Of a stretch of DNA of 64,000 nt, positions 7,076 to 15,979 are shown piece by piece. A program made the position numbers and the translations under genes. Position 1 is the first letter of the stretch, and each line of letters starts with the position of its first letter. This stretch comes from JAJDFU01 sp964641965 (GTDB lineage: Bacteria > Bacteroidota > Bacteroidia > Chitinophagales > Saprospiraceae): the NCBI GenBank assembly GCA_964641965.1, contig CAZXLD010000010.1:1-64000 (forward strand), read 5' to 3'. Below the pieces are notes generated by a model. It was given only the letters and a program-made list of their open reading frames with translations, had not been told where the DNA came from and searched no databases.

Positions 7076-7771
7076 ATGAAAAAGAAAAAGATTATTGTGA
7101 CCGGAGCCAGCCGGGGAATTGGAAGGGAAGTTGCCCTTCAATTGGTCGCCGACGGACATGAGGTTATTGCACTGGCCCGTAATCAAGAACGATTGGATGA
7201 ACTAGTCCAGCAAGCTGGAGCTTCCTGCATTGGAATCCCTTACGATCTGGTCAAGGAAGAGGCAGGGGCTTTAGAAGCAAATCTGGCGACCTGGGATAGA
7301 CTGGATGTGTTAATTAACAATGCAGGTCGGCTGGAAAATAAATCATTTGAGGCCCTGACGGATTCTGATTGGCTTGCGATCTACGAAGTAAATGTATTTG
7401 GAGTCGTTCGTCTGATTCGCAAGTGCCTGCCCTTGTTGAAACAAAGCTCAATGGCTCATATTCTCAATATCAGCAGTATGGGAGGCATAATGGGAAGTTC
7501 CAAGTTCCCAGGCCTTTCTGCCTACAGCTCCAGTAAAGGTGCCTTGAGTATTTTAACAGAGTGTTTGGCCGAAGAATGGAAAAATGAATCCATCCGGGTA
7601 AATAGCCTTGCTTTGGGAGCCGTTCAAACCGAGATGCTGGAAGAAGCCTTCCCGGGCTTTAAAGCTCCCTTATCCAGTACTGAAATGGCTGAATTTGTTT
7701 CTTATTTTGCTTTGCAAGGACATTTGTTTTTCAATGGAAAAGTGTTGCCCGTCTCCCTTTCCACCCCTTAA
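7076..7771 (+). CDS. Short-chain dehydrogenase/reductase (SDR)
   Basis: A 231-residue classical SDR. The start at 7076 puts the nucleotide-binding motif TGASRGIG at residue 9, as expected; an ATG 51 bases upstream would add an unlikely tail. NNAG stabilises the core, the catalytic Ser lies in NISSMGG, and the YxxxK pair is Y150/K154 in AYSSSKG. The C-terminal substrate loop is short, and the closest named group resembles sepiapterin-reductase-like or general 3-ketoacyl-type reductases. It should use NAD(P)H on a carbonyl substrate that cannot be identified. It lies 14 bases upstream of the deiodinase-like flavoprotein gene and is probably co-transcribed. Confidence 0.88.
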   Translation: MKKKKIIVTGASRGIGREVALQLVADGHEVIALARNQERLDELVQQAGASCIGIPYDLVKEEAGALEANLATWDRLDVLINNAGRLENKSFEALTDSDWLAIYEVNVFGVVRLIRKCLPLLKQSSMAHILNISSMGGIMGSSKFPGLSAYSSSKGALSILTECLAEEWKNESIRVNSLALGAVQTEMLEEAFPGFKAPLSSTEMAEFVSYFALQGHLFFNGKVLPVSLSTP

Positions 7772-7785
7772 AACGACCTGGATCA

Positions 7786-8457
7786 ATGGACAAACAGGAT
7801 ACCTCCGGCTTTATTCCCTACCGTGGAAGCACCTTTTCTCCCGAAGTCAGTGCGGAACGAGCAAAGAACTTTTATGCCTACATGGATCTACGCCGCAGCT
7901 TGCGGGCCTTTTCGGACCAGCCTGTAGATAAGGGGTTGATCCAGGATATTATCATGACCGCCTCCTCCGCCCCTTCTGGTGCACATAAACAGCCCTGGAC
8001 TTTTTGCGCTGTGTCTGATCCGGAAATCAAAAAAAAGATCCGGGTCGCTGCAGAAGAAGAAGAATACCGAAACTACAATGGCCGGATGAGCGATGAATGG
8101 CTGGATGACCTGCAAGCCTTTGGTACCAATTGGGAGAAACCCTTTTTGGAAAGAGCTCCCTGGTTAATTGTAGTATTCAAAAGGGCTTATGAGCTTGAAG
8201 ATGGACAAAAAAAGAAAAATTATTATGTAAATGAGTCCGTAGGCCTGGCCAGTGGTTTCCTCATAACTGCTATTCACCAGGCAGGACTGGTGTGTTTGAC
8301 TCATACACCCAGCCCAATGAATTTCCTCCAGGAGGTGTTGCAACGGCCAGAAAATGAACGTCCATTTTTGCTCATCCCTGTCGGTTATCCGGAGGAGGAT
8401 GCCCAGGTACCGCTCTTGTACAGGAAGCCTTCGGACCAGGTCATTGAATGGTATTAA
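7786..8457 (+). CDS. Iodotyrosine deiodinase-like nitroreductase-fold flavoprotein
   Basis: A 223-residue FMN protein of the nitroreductase fold. The FMN-binding LRRSLRAFSD (35-44) and SSAPSGAHKQPW (60-71) match the iodotyrosine dehalogenase branch. The three residues that hold the iodotyrosine zwitterion in human IYD (E157, Y161, K182) appear here at the same spacing as E93, Y97 and K118, in EEEYRNYNGRM and NWEKPF. The C-terminal IPVGYPEEDAQVP and RKPSDQV also follow IYD. Family knowledge: these enzymes reductively remove iodide or bromide from halotyrosines, and a Haliscomenobacter homologue has been characterised. There is no membrane anchor, unlike the vertebrate enzyme. The upstream SDR may act in the same pathway (inference). 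Confidence 0.86.
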   Translation: MDKQDTSGFIPYRGSTFSPEVSAERAKNFYAYMDLRRSLRAFSDQPVDKGLIQDIIMTASSAPSGAHKQPWTFCAVSDPEIKKKIRVAAEEEEYRNYNGRMSDEWLDDLQAFGTNWEKPFLERAPWLIVVFKRAYELEDGQKKKNYYVNESVGLASGFLITAIHQAGLVCLTHTPSPMNFLQEVLQRPENERPFLLIPVGYPEEDAQVPLLYRKPSDQVIEWY

Positions 8458-8585
8458 AAAAAATCCTTCCTACCAGATTGAACTTTTTCCCAAATTTTTT
8501 CTTGTTTAGCCTAGTCCCATCCAACATATATATCGTTTGCTGAATTAGCGTTTATTTTACACTATCCGTTAAGGATCAACCCAAT

Positions 8586-9356
8586 ATGTGTACACTAACC
8601 TATTTACCGTCTGGTAAGGACGGATTTATCCTGACCTCTAATCGGGATGCCTCTCCAAGGGAAACTGCTCCACGTTTTATTCGTCAGCGGATAAATCACC
8701 AGGAAGTTTTATTCCCCCAAGAGGAACCGAACCAAGAGTCTTGGTTAGCGCTATCCGGCCAAGGCATCGCAGCCTGTCTGATCGATGGCGCTATACAGAA
8801 ACACCACCACAACCCTCCCTATCGAAAGAGCCGGGGTCAAATGCTGATCGAATTGTTTGAGGCCGCTTCTGTAAATGCCTTTTTGCACGCTTACCCCTTT
8901 TCAGGTATCGAGCCTTTTACCCTGGTAGTTGTAGAGTCAAAGACATTGAGTGAGGTTAAATGGGATGGTAGCAGACTGTACACTCGGAGGCTAGACCCAA
9001 ATCGCTTCCACATCTGGTCTTCTCCTCAACTCTTTACTCCGGCTGGTCGGAAAAAAAGGGAAAAATGGTTTGCAAGCTGGCTGGAAAACCGTCGTGAATG
9101 GCATCAGGACGCCATCCTCAACTTTCACCTTAAAGGTGGAGATGGGGACCCACATAATGATATGGTATTAGATCGGTATGGAGTTGTCAAAACCATGGGG
9201 GTTGCCTCGGTCCAAAAGGAATCCGACCGCTTTAACCTTTGCTATCTGGATATTGCGAAAGGAACAAAAGCCAATCATTATGTGCATCTCTCCGCTTATC
9301 CCCATTTACCCGTAATTGAAAACAGCACCTACCTTACAAGGCCTCAAACTGGTTAG
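8586..9356 (+). CDS. NRDE (TANGO2-like) family protein
   Basis: A 256-residue protein beginning MCTLTYLPSGKDGFILTSNRDA, the hallmark N-terminus of the NRDE/TANGO2 family (Cys2 as candidate nucleophile, NRD[E/A] motif). Family members have an Ntn-hydrolase-like fold. Eukaryotic TANGO2 is linked to secretion, heme and lipid homeostasis, and the bacterial role is unknown. No signal peptide is present. It is convergent with the membrane-protein gene ending at 9416 and stands alone downstream of the deiodinase-like gene. Confidence 0.8.
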   Translation: MCTLTYLPSGKDGFILTSNRDASPRETAPRFIRQRINHQEVLFPQEEPNQESWLALSGQGIAACLIDGAIQKHHHNPPYRKSRGQMLIELFEAASVNAFLHAYPFSGIEPFTLVVVESKTLSEVKWDGSRLYTRRLDPNRFHIWSSPQLFTPAGRKKREKWFASWLENRREWHQDAILNFHLKGGDGDPHNDMVLDRYGVVKTMGVASVQKESDRFNLCYLDIAKGTKANHYVHLSAYPHLPVIENSTYLTRPQTG

Positions 9357-9415
9357 TAAATTTTAAATCCCTAAAGGTGTTCGTGTCCATTCGGCCTTCA
9401 TGCACCGACCTCTTC

Positions 9416-11053
9416 CTAGTCGCTAAAGGCGCTGTCCCAATTCAAGCTCTTCCAACTTAGGCTATCTTGGTAGATAAAGACAGCCTCTTCCGGCAGTTCC
9501 TTTATCTGTAATTCATATAACCAAGGCTCCTTCAGTTGAAACCGATAATACTCCGTTTCGTAAGACTGGGCACCAAAGCCTTGCCGCCACCACCAATTAC
9601 CATACTGCCGAAATGAAACATGCAAGGTGCTGTCTGCCATTGGGATAATGATAACCCCGTCATTCCAAGATTCCAGATTATAACTGGCGATCTCGTACAT
9701 GGTCCCTTCAAAAGGTTTTCGTTCAACATAGGCAAGGGCATCCTGAAATCCCCGTTCGCCGCTTAAGTCTCGATACAAATAAGACCCTTTCAAATTGTCC
9801 GGATTGTTCAGAATGAAAATGTGCTTTTGGTCGTACCAACGAAAATCCATCCTCAACTGTCGGTCTACTGCTGCATTTTCCTTCCAAACCTGGACTAAAG
9901 GCACAAGAAATAAGAGTTGAAATCCAAGTATTGATGCTGTAATACCCAAAAACCAACGATAGGGAAAAAGAGAAACCAAAAGAACCAAATGCGGTAAAAA
10001 GAAAATAGAAAACCAATACCCATACCGATCATTCTCTACCCACAACAAATTGAGCACACCCAAATTGAGGATGGGCACCAGCGCAACCAGTCCTAATGCC
10101 CCATACAAGGCGGCTATTTGTACAGTAGCCTTTTGGTTCCCGAATCGACTCAACCATACCAGTAAGATTATCCATCCAAGAAAAATTGCCGGGGCTATGA
10201 AAGGAAGCTCTAAAAACTGAAAAATCTGCTCTTTATACGGGAAAGGCCATTGCCGGCTGAGAAGGGCTGTTTTGGAAACGTATTTCAGGGTTGAAACTGC
10301 CATTTCTGGCAAATCGAAGGACAAATGCTTTTCTTCGCCATAATGACCAACCCATCCACCTAGCGTGATTTTATTGAACATCAAGTAGCCTGCCACTAGA
10401 AGGGCCTGGGGTATTAAGTTCTGTCGAATCAGGGTGGGTAACCGGGTTAACTGCTCCTTTTTCCAAGTGAGAACCAATACAAAAAGAAAGCACACTACTG
10501 GGAAAATCATAGCCCATTCAAGGGTAAACAAGGCACACAACAATATTAATTGGATACCCCACCACCTCCAAGGCTTTGGTACAACCATCCATTCCATTTG
10601 CAGCTGGAGGGCGTACGTCATCATACCTACCGACAGCAGGTAATGCAAGCAAACCCTGGAAATAACAACCTCATTCTGAACCGGGGACAATAAAAAGAGC
10701 AGCGTTCCGAACAATGCTACTTCACGTGAAAATCGAGTGGAGAAAACATGTCCCAAAGACCAGGTCAGGCGAAAGATCAGGAAAGCATTAATCGCATGTA
10801 AGGCCGTGTAAATTAGAAAATAAGGCCATCCGGTAGCACCAAAACCGGCAAACATGGTATATGCAAAGAACAGGTGAAATTGTTGGTTGCCTGGCCATCC
10901 GAAACAGAAGGGCACTCCACGGATCCCATATTCAATAAACCGCTGGGCCCAGCCTGCAAAATCCATCACGAACCCAGCATCTTTTGCAGGAAAGTAAAAG
11001 ACGATCAGGAGCGCCCAAAAAAGAAGGAAATACCCATAGGATGCTTTAATCAT
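9416..11053 (-). CDS. Polytopic membrane protein, GT-C glycosyltransferase-like
   Basis: A 545-residue protein with roughly ten to twelve hydrophobic helices over residues 1-380, followed by a soluble C-terminal domain of about 160 residues. The first extracytoplasmic loop (after FYFPAKDAGFVMDFAG) carries acidic residues where GT-C enzymes hold a catalytic Asp. This is an architectural resemblance, not a motif match. It is the last gene of a three-gene operon, 8 bases after the metzincin gene. It may glycosylate or otherwise modify an envelope component. I recognise no specific family. Confidence 0.6.
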   Translation of the reverse strand: MIKASYGYFLLFWALLIVFYFPAKDAGFVMDFAGWAQRFIEYGIRGVPFCFGWPGNQQFHLFFAYTMFAGFGATGWPYFLIYTALHAINAFLIFRLTWSLGHVFSTRFSREVALFGTLLFLLSPVQNEVVISRVCLHYLLSVGMMTYALQLQMEWMVVPKPWRWWGIQLILLCALFTLEWAMIFPVVCFLFVLVLTWKKEQLTRLPTLIRQNLIPQALLVAGYLMFNKITLGGWVGHYGEEKHLSFDLPEMAVSTLKYVSKTALLSRQWPFPYKEQIFQFLELPFIAPAIFLGWIILLVWLSRFGNQKATVQIAALYGALGLVALVPILNLGVLNLLWVENDRYGYWFSIFFLPHLVLLVSLFPYRWFLGITASILGFQLLFLVPLVQVWKENAAVDRQLRMDFRWYDQKHIFILNNPDNLKGSYLYRDLSGERGFQDALAYVERKPFEGTMYEIASYNLESWNDGVIIIPMADSTLHVSFRQYGNWWWRQGFGAQSYETEYYRFQLKEPWLYELQIKELPEEAVFIYQDSLSWKSLNWDSAFSD

Positions 11054-11061
11054 ACCAGCTT

Positions 11062-12354
11062 TTACCGAATTGGATTTTGTACATTTTCCAATACCGCATC
11101 GTTTTGCAGGATGAGCATTCCTTTTCTACCGGCCACTTCTTCGATAATTATTCCATTCCACTGGTCCCCGCAATCATTATGCAGGCGGGCACCGTCCAAC
11201 ACCAGTGTAGCCCCCGTTTGAATACGGACCCTGGCATCCTTGGGCAAAGAAACTCTACAACCAATAGTAAGGTATCCACTGGATTCAACGACCAGATCCC
11301 CATGGAGATCCTTTTGTCCAAACCATTCGACCGTATCTCTAATCGTAACCGTCTGTTCGGGATCGAGTGTGCACCAATCGCGCCGCGCGAAACGCCGCCC
11401 CGAACTTCCTTCCCTGGAAATGGTCTGGTGCATACGACCGATCTGGCAAGGTGTCCAGGCATGTTGGAAGATATTGTAATCCATCACATTATTGGAGACC
11501 TGCTCCTGGCAAGGTTCGGACCGGGAGTAGTTCCAGCAATTGGTATGTTTGGGCGTATCCGAACATCCATCATTGGTGTTCCAGCTATGGCTTAAACCCA
11601 AGGCATGGCCTATTTCGTGATTAAAAACCTGGCGGTATTTCCAAGCTGCATCCTTGGTCTCGGCAGGACCATTTATTTTAATGGCATTTCTCAAAAAGAC
11701 ACCCACCCCGCCACCTACGGGTTTACCCGGCTGGATACTGTCCGGATGCATAGGCATGATAAAAATATTCAATACCGTATCTAATTGAACTCCATACTTA
11801 ACAATCACCCTTCGATCAAACAGGTTTCGCTTGGGGCCTTTGTGGATATAGAAAAAAAGCTCATCGTCTCGATGGAAATAGATCCCATCATCGTTCGGGT
11901 TGCCTGGGCGCCCCACAATCTGATAATTCAGCCTTGTGGGTAAAACAGGGGTTTCATTTCCAATTGGCAGCTTCATTTTTTGGTTGTCCCTTAAATCCTT
12001 TAAAGCATAGTAGACCAAATCTCTGGCAAACTTACGCGCCTCTTCCGGCTTTCGGTTTTGGGTACCCTGGCTGTTATCCATGAAATGAAAATTGAGCAGA
12101 ATAGTCCGCACCGGAGTAGCAGCCAAATAATTGGTATCCGGGATGTAATTGGCAGAGGCAAGACAGGGATTGGCCATGCGCGCACTATTTGCACGATTTG
12201 TTTGCAACACCTGAACATCTTCACTGGAAGCGTATTTAGATGAAGCAGTGGGGATACAAGCTTGTATAACCAGTACGGCTGCCAGCAAGAAAAATCCCGG
12301 TATACGAATCAGATGAATTGGGATCCAGCCGTTTGGGGTCGTTGAGGGTAGCAT
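11062..12354 (-). CDS. Secreted metzincin zinc protease lipoprotein (M43-like)
   Basis: A 430-residue exported protein. A hydrophobic segment ending IQAC suggests a lipoprotein with Cys33. The zinc site is HEIGHALGLSH (H246, E247, H250, H256), and the metzincin Met-turn follows in NNVMDYN (about 288-294). A Cys-rich insert between them (CSDTPKHTNCW) is typical of M43/pappalysin-like enzymes of Bacteroidota. After residue 330 there is a beta-rich region with a repeating V-x-G-A-T-L-V-like pattern, resembling parallel-beta or GEVED-type appendages. The gene starts 7 bases after the stop of the upstream small secreted protein gene and precedes the polytopic membrane protein by 8 bases. Confidence 0.85.
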   Translation of the reverse strand: MLPSTTPNGWIPIHLIRIPGFFLLAAVLVIQACIPTASSKYASSEDVQVLQTNRANSARMANPCLASANYIPDTNYLAATPVRTILLNFHFMDNSQGTQNRKPEEARKFARDLVYYALKDLRDNQKMKLPIGNETPVLPTRLNYQIVGRPGNPNDDGIYFHRDDELFFYIHKGPKRNLFDRRVIVKYGVQLDTVLNIFIMPMHPDSIQPGKPVGGGVGVFLRNAIKINGPAETKDAAWKYRQVFNHEIGHALGLSHSWNTNDGCSDTPKHTNCWNYSRSEPCQEQVSNNVMDYNIFQHAWTPCQIGRMHQTISREGSSGRRFARRDWCTLDPEQTVTIRDTVEWFGQKDLHGDLVVESSGYLTIGCRVSLPKDARVRIQTGATLVLDGARLHNDCGDQWNGIIIEEVAGRKGMLILQNDAVLENVQNPIR

Positions 12355-12361
12355 GCCTGAT

Positions 12362-12871
12362 TTACTTTTTCGGAGGCTCTATACGTTCACTGAACCGGTA
12401 AGTATTCCGGAAAGTAAAGGGTTCATCCGGTCCGTATCGCACCTCTTTCAAGAGGGTAAGTTCATTCTTTTTCCGGATAATTGTTTGCCTAAGGGTAGCT
12501 GGCCGATCATCGTCTTCGCCCTCAGTAAGCAAGACCATCTTCCAGCCTCCTTCGTCTGGCTCGCCCTCAACCGATTGAATGTCCCAATCGGAGCCGCCCC
12601 ATTCGATAGTCTCATCGCCGATGATCACCTTATTTTTGCCACGAACAATTTTTCCGTTGGGTTCCAGGTAAGCGAATTGCAGTTTAAGCTTTTTTCCGGC
12701 CTCTTTTACGGTCAATTCGGTTGGCAAGGATACCCTTGATGTATTGTCTTGGTAATCCAGGTATTCCAAAGCCCCAATCCATTTCCCCACCAGAACATCA
12801 TTCAGGCCTGCCTGAGCGTAGGAAAACGAACAAATTGATAAGGCAATAAAAAGAGAGCACAGATTTTTCAT
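12362..12871 (-). CDS. Small secreted protein of unknown function
   Basis: A 169-residue protein from the ATG at 12871, which gives a clear signal peptide (MKNLCSLFIALSICSFSYAQ). A longer reading frame opens 180 bases upstream but has no sensible N-terminus. The mature part is predicted beta-rich, with a lipocalin-like flow (VGKWIGALEYLDYQD, then alternating strands to YRFSERIEPPKK). This resembles small secreted 'copper-resistance/lipocalin-like' proteins, but no family is certain. It is the first gene of the operon with the metzincin and the polytopic membrane protein. Confidence 0.65.
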   Translation of the reverse strand: MKNLCSLFIALSICSFSYAQAGLNDVLVGKWIGALEYLDYQDNTSRVSLPTELTVKEAGKKLKLQFAYLEPNGKIVRGKNKVIIGDETIEWGGSDWDIQSVEGEPDEGGWKMVLLTEGEDDDRPATLRQTIIRKKNELTLLKEVRYGPDEPFTFRNTYRFSERIEPPKK

Positions 12872-13098
12872 GTAGAATGGTATTTGGAAAATACATGGTG
12901 AAAAAAAGGAACCGGACCGAAAACTGATCCTATTTCTGATCAAAAAAAATTGATATCCAGCTAAATCCCGGAATAAAAATAGAATAGCTGGTGATATTCC
13001 ATTATCAGTTCGATATAACTTAAACAGGTTGGGGGGGTTCAACCAACGCAATGCTTTATCGATAGGTAATCGATTTTCAACGACAAGAAATTACAACT

Positions 13099-13923
13099 AT
13101 GAAAAACAACCAACTTCACCTTTCCAAGAATAAAGCCAGATGGAATGAGCGGGTTACGGTACACTTGAAGTCCGAATTTTATGATATGGAAGGGTTCCGA
13201 AATGGGCGTAATTCCCTTCAAAAAATAGAGTTGGAGCTTTTGGGCGATGTAAAAGGACTTGAGATTTTACACCTTCAATGCCATTTTGGACAAGATACAC
13301 TTTCCCTGAGTCGAATGGGCAGCTTGGTAACCGGTGTCGATTTTTCAGATCAAGCCATATCTACCGCCCGACGCCTTAGCCAGGAATTGGATCTTACGGC
13401 CCGGTTTATTTGTGCGGATGTCCTCCAAATGGACCAGGTGTTACACGAGCAATTTGATCTGGTGTTCACTTCGTATGGCGTATTGGGATGGCTACCAGAC
13501 ATGGGAGCTTGGGCCCACCAAATCAAAATGCGGCTTAAACCCGGCGGCCGACTCTTGTTGGTGGAATTCCATCCAATAGTTTGGATGTTCAATGACTCCT
13601 TCACTTCTATTACCTACGGTTACTTCAACACTGGGCCGATTATTGAGCATACAACCGGCACATATACCGATGGGGAAGATGCCATTAAGGGTGAAGAATG
13701 GTCATGGAGTCACAGCCTTGCGGCAATTTTTACCGCGCTTTTAAATGAAGGATTTAGCATCGAACAATTCAAAGAATACGATTATTCTCCCTGGCCTTGT
13801 TTCGATGGACGTGAAGTCCCAGCACCAAATGGCTATCAAATTAAAGGACTAGAAGGCCTCATCCCAATGGTGTTTGCCCTGGAAGCCAAACTACCAAAGG
13901 ACAAAGATCATCAGATATTCTAA
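13099..13923 (+). CDS. Class I SAM-dependent methyltransferase
   Basis: A 274-residue cytoplasmic methyltransferase. Motif I is ILHLQCHFGQDTLSLSRMG (about 57-75), motif II acid is in TGVDFSDQAI, and motif IV is DLVFTSYGVLGWLPD. The post-IV strand is LKPGGRLLLVEFHP. Proteins with LQCHFGQDTLSLAR commonly belong to an uncharacterised Methyltransf_11/25 group, and small-molecule substrates are likely. It stands alone between two minus-strand genes, with about 230 bases between its start and the next gene. Confidence 0.85.
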   Translation: MKNNQLHLSKNKARWNERVTVHLKSEFYDMEGFRNGRNSLQKIELELLGDVKGLEILHLQCHFGQDTLSLSRMGSLVTGVDFSDQAISTARRLSQELDLTARFICADVLQMDQVLHEQFDLVFTSYGVLGWLPDMGAWAHQIKMRLKPGGRLLLVEFHPIVWMFNDSFTSITYGYFNTGPIIEHTTGTYTDGEDAIKGEEWSWSHSLAAIFTALLNEGFSIEQFKEYDYSPWPCFDGREVPAPNGYQIKGLEGLIPMVFALEAKLPKDKDHQIF

Positions 13924-13946
13924 GTATTGAGCAAGCAGGGAGTCAG

Positions 13947-14618
13947 CTAAGGCTTAGCCAACACCTTGTTTTTCAATAGGTCCTTGACGATCATTTTACC
14001 CAACTTTTCAGCTTCCCTTGACAGAGATCTGGGATCCTTAGTACGACTCTGGCCGGTCCAGATCAACTCTTCCGTTTCCTTATCGTATAAATTGAATTCC
14101 AGGAAGTAGGTGGAGGAAGTCTCATAATAGCCCGGCTTGGACACGGTTGCTGTAGCATAGGTATAATATTGATAATAGTTATACCCATAAGCCGGCGCTG
14201 AATAGACAGGAGCCGAGACCGTAAAGGACGGTCCCTGCTTATACCGCTCTTCCTTTTCCGTATCGAACAAGGCGATGGTCATTAAAGCATCCAGACCATA
14301 TTTTTCCATGGCTTTCCGAACGGAAGCGTGCACTTCCTCTTCGGATACACCTTCGAAAATTTCAGGATGCCCAGCCAGCGGAAAAATGTCGAACGTACCA
14401 ATACCGTTAATTTTCTTGGCCTGAAAGGCCATTTCAATTTGCTCTTCCACAGTGGCCCTATTGCCCATATTGGGGGTAAAAGCAAGTATACCGATACGTT
14501 TGTACATGTTGGGTGGCATCCCTTCTCGATGCCAGGAATCAACCAATTTGGAGGAACTTTGGGCACTACCGGTCAGCCCCCATACTAGAAGTCCGGATAG
14601 AATAAAAAGGTATTTCAT
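13947..14618 (-). CDS. Exported DUF4136-like protein
   Basis: A 223-residue protein with a signal peptide (MKYLFILSGLLVWGLTGSAQ) and no lipobox. The body has the DUF4136-like plan: an early SSSKLVDSWH strand, ILAFTPNMGNRATVEEQIE, a Tyr-rich low-complexity segment near 135-155 (YGYNYYQYYTYA), then FNLYDKETEELIWTGQSRT and a C-terminal helix. Function is unknown. It is convergent with the methyltransferase gene and follows the unknown 382-residue protein gene on the same strand. Confidence 0.65.
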   Translation of the reverse strand: MKYLFILSGLLVWGLTGSAQSSSKLVDSWHREGMPPNMYKRIGILAFTPNMGNRATVEEQIEMAFQAKKINGIGTFDIFPLAGHPEIFEGVSEEEVHASVRKAMEKYGLDALMTIALFDTEKEERYKQGPSFTVSAPVYSAPAYGYNYYQYYTYATATVSKPGYYETSSTYFLEFNLYDKETEELIWTGQSRTKDPRSLSREAEKLGKMIVKDLLKNKVLAKP

Positions 14619-14701
14619 TTCAAATGATGCTTTGGGTACTCGTAGGGAAACGCAAAAGCTTTCCTCCTCGGAAAAAAAGAGGCGGAAGGCAATCCAGGCA
14701 T

Positions 14702-14709
14702 CAAATGTA
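14702..14709 (-). promoter_or_regulatory. Possible -7 element for the DUF4136-like gene
   Basis: TACATTTG on the minus strand matches TAnnTTTG, about 85 bases upstream of the start codon. No TTG is found at the expected -33 distance, so support is weak. Confidence 0.25.
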
Positions 14710-14739
14710 GGATAATTAAAAAACTTTCAGTCGCTTGAC

Positions 14740-15888
14740 CTATTCTTCGTCGGTTTCAATCCCCTTACGCAGAAAGTCATTCTCAATATTTTTCAGGTAC
14801 GCACCAAGCAACTGTTCCAATTCCTGGTATCCGGGATCATTGGGATCCAGGTTATTGATAACCTTTGAAAGTCGTACTGCTTTGCGCCTGTATTGAAAGT
14901 CATTGTACAACCGCATGGCTTGATCCAGGGTATCAATTACCGGGCTGTCAATCTGCTCACCGAAGAATTTCTCCATGACTGCAGCAGTTGCGAGGCGAGG
15001 AGCAAATTCATCTAAATCGCGGCGCTCTCGTCCGTCGATGCTTAGAATAACGTATGGGGCAGGTCCTCTGTATTCGAGGCCGGTACGCTTATCTACCAAG
15101 GCTACTTTATCATCTCCGAACGGATTGACCACCCGACCGACCATGTAGCCATCAAATCGCCATTCGTCGTGATCATTGACAACGACCTGCAAGCGGCTCA
15201 TAGCACGGCGCAAACCAGGCGTATCAAATCGCAAATCTTGATAAGAACGCAGGAATGGTTTGGACTCGAATAAGTGCTTTCCGAGGTCCCCAGCTACGTC
15301 TACCACATTCACCCCGGCCAGCAGATAAGACTTGGCGAAGGAAAAAATGGGAATATTGGCTGCCCGCTTGAACAGATTACCAAGAAAATCAAAAATATCC
15401 CGGCTAAAGGACTCCGTTACTAATTCAACTGAGTAAAATAAGGTAGACGCTTCAGCCGCCTTGGTATAATAAATAATAGGCGAACCTTCATTCAAAGAAG
15501 CCGGCTTGTAAAATTGGTTATCGTCTATATCCTTAATGATTTGATTGATCGCCCTTGGAGCTACATCGTAAGTTTGGGGCGCCTTCATGGAAGTGGCTAC
15601 CAACATATCCGGCCGGCCGGAAAACAAGCGTTTTTTAGGCGCATCGCCGGTGTAAAGGGAGAGCAACTCCAGACTCAGCGGTCGCCCAATGTCAATAGGC
15701 GTGAATTCAGGAATGATATCCTGATTCTTTCGCTCAATCTCGACCCCGGTAACCGTGCCATTCCGGAAGAGAATGGATTCTTCGCGCATGACTCCAGCAG
15801 TTACCCGCTCGAATTCCCCCAAGACCATTCGCTCGTAAAATTCTTCTCCACTTACCAGGGTATCTCCAAATACATATAGATTGGCCAT
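14740..15888 (-). CDS. Unknown 382-residue cytoplasmic protein
   Basis: A long, clearly protein-like frame with no signal peptide or membrane helix. I recognise no family. Visible landmarks are a start MANLYVFGDTLVSGEEFYER, an acidic/aromatic centre, a short hydrophobic stretch near 180-205 (IPIFSFAKSYLLAGVNVVD), a strand pair RFDGYMVGRVVNPFGDDKV, and a charged, helical C-terminal third ending ETDEE. It may be a phage-tail-like, toxin-like or structural protein, but nothing in the sequence decides this. A -7 element lies about 50 bases upstream. The neighbours are an adenosine-deaminase-like gene upstream and a DUF4136-like gene downstream. Confidence 0.6.
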   Translation of the reverse strand: MANLYVFGDTLVSGEEFYERMVLGEFERVTAGVMREESILFRNGTVTGVEIERKNQDIIPEFTPIDIGRPLSLELLSLYTGDAPKKRLFSGRPDMLVATSMKAPQTYDVAPRAINQIIKDIDDNQFYKPASLNEGSPIIYYTKAAEASTLFYSVELVTESFSRDIFDFLGNLFKRAANIPIFSFAKSYLLAGVNVVDVAGDLGKHLFESKPFLRSYQDLRFDTPGLRRAMSRLQVVVNDHDEWRFDGYMVGRVVNPFGDDKVALVDKRTGLEYRGPAPYVILSIDGRERRDLDEFAPRLATAAVMEKFFGEQIDSPVIDTLDQAMRLYNDFQYRRKAVRLSKVINNLDPNDPGYQELEQLLGAYLKNIENDFLRKGIETDEE

Positions 15889-15936
15889 GTGATTCTATAG
15901 GTTTAATAGGCTATTTATCAGGCATTTAAATTAATA

Positions 15937-15944
15937 CAAATTTA
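15937..15944 (-). promoter_or_regulatory. Possible -7 element for the unknown 382-residue protein
   Basis: TAAATTTG on the minus strand is an exact TAnnTTTG match, about 50 bases upstream of the start at 15888. The region is very AT-rich and the -33 TTG is missing. Confidence 0.3.
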
Positions 15945-15979
15945 GTTTATTTAAAAAAAAGCCTGAGAATTGGCGGAAT

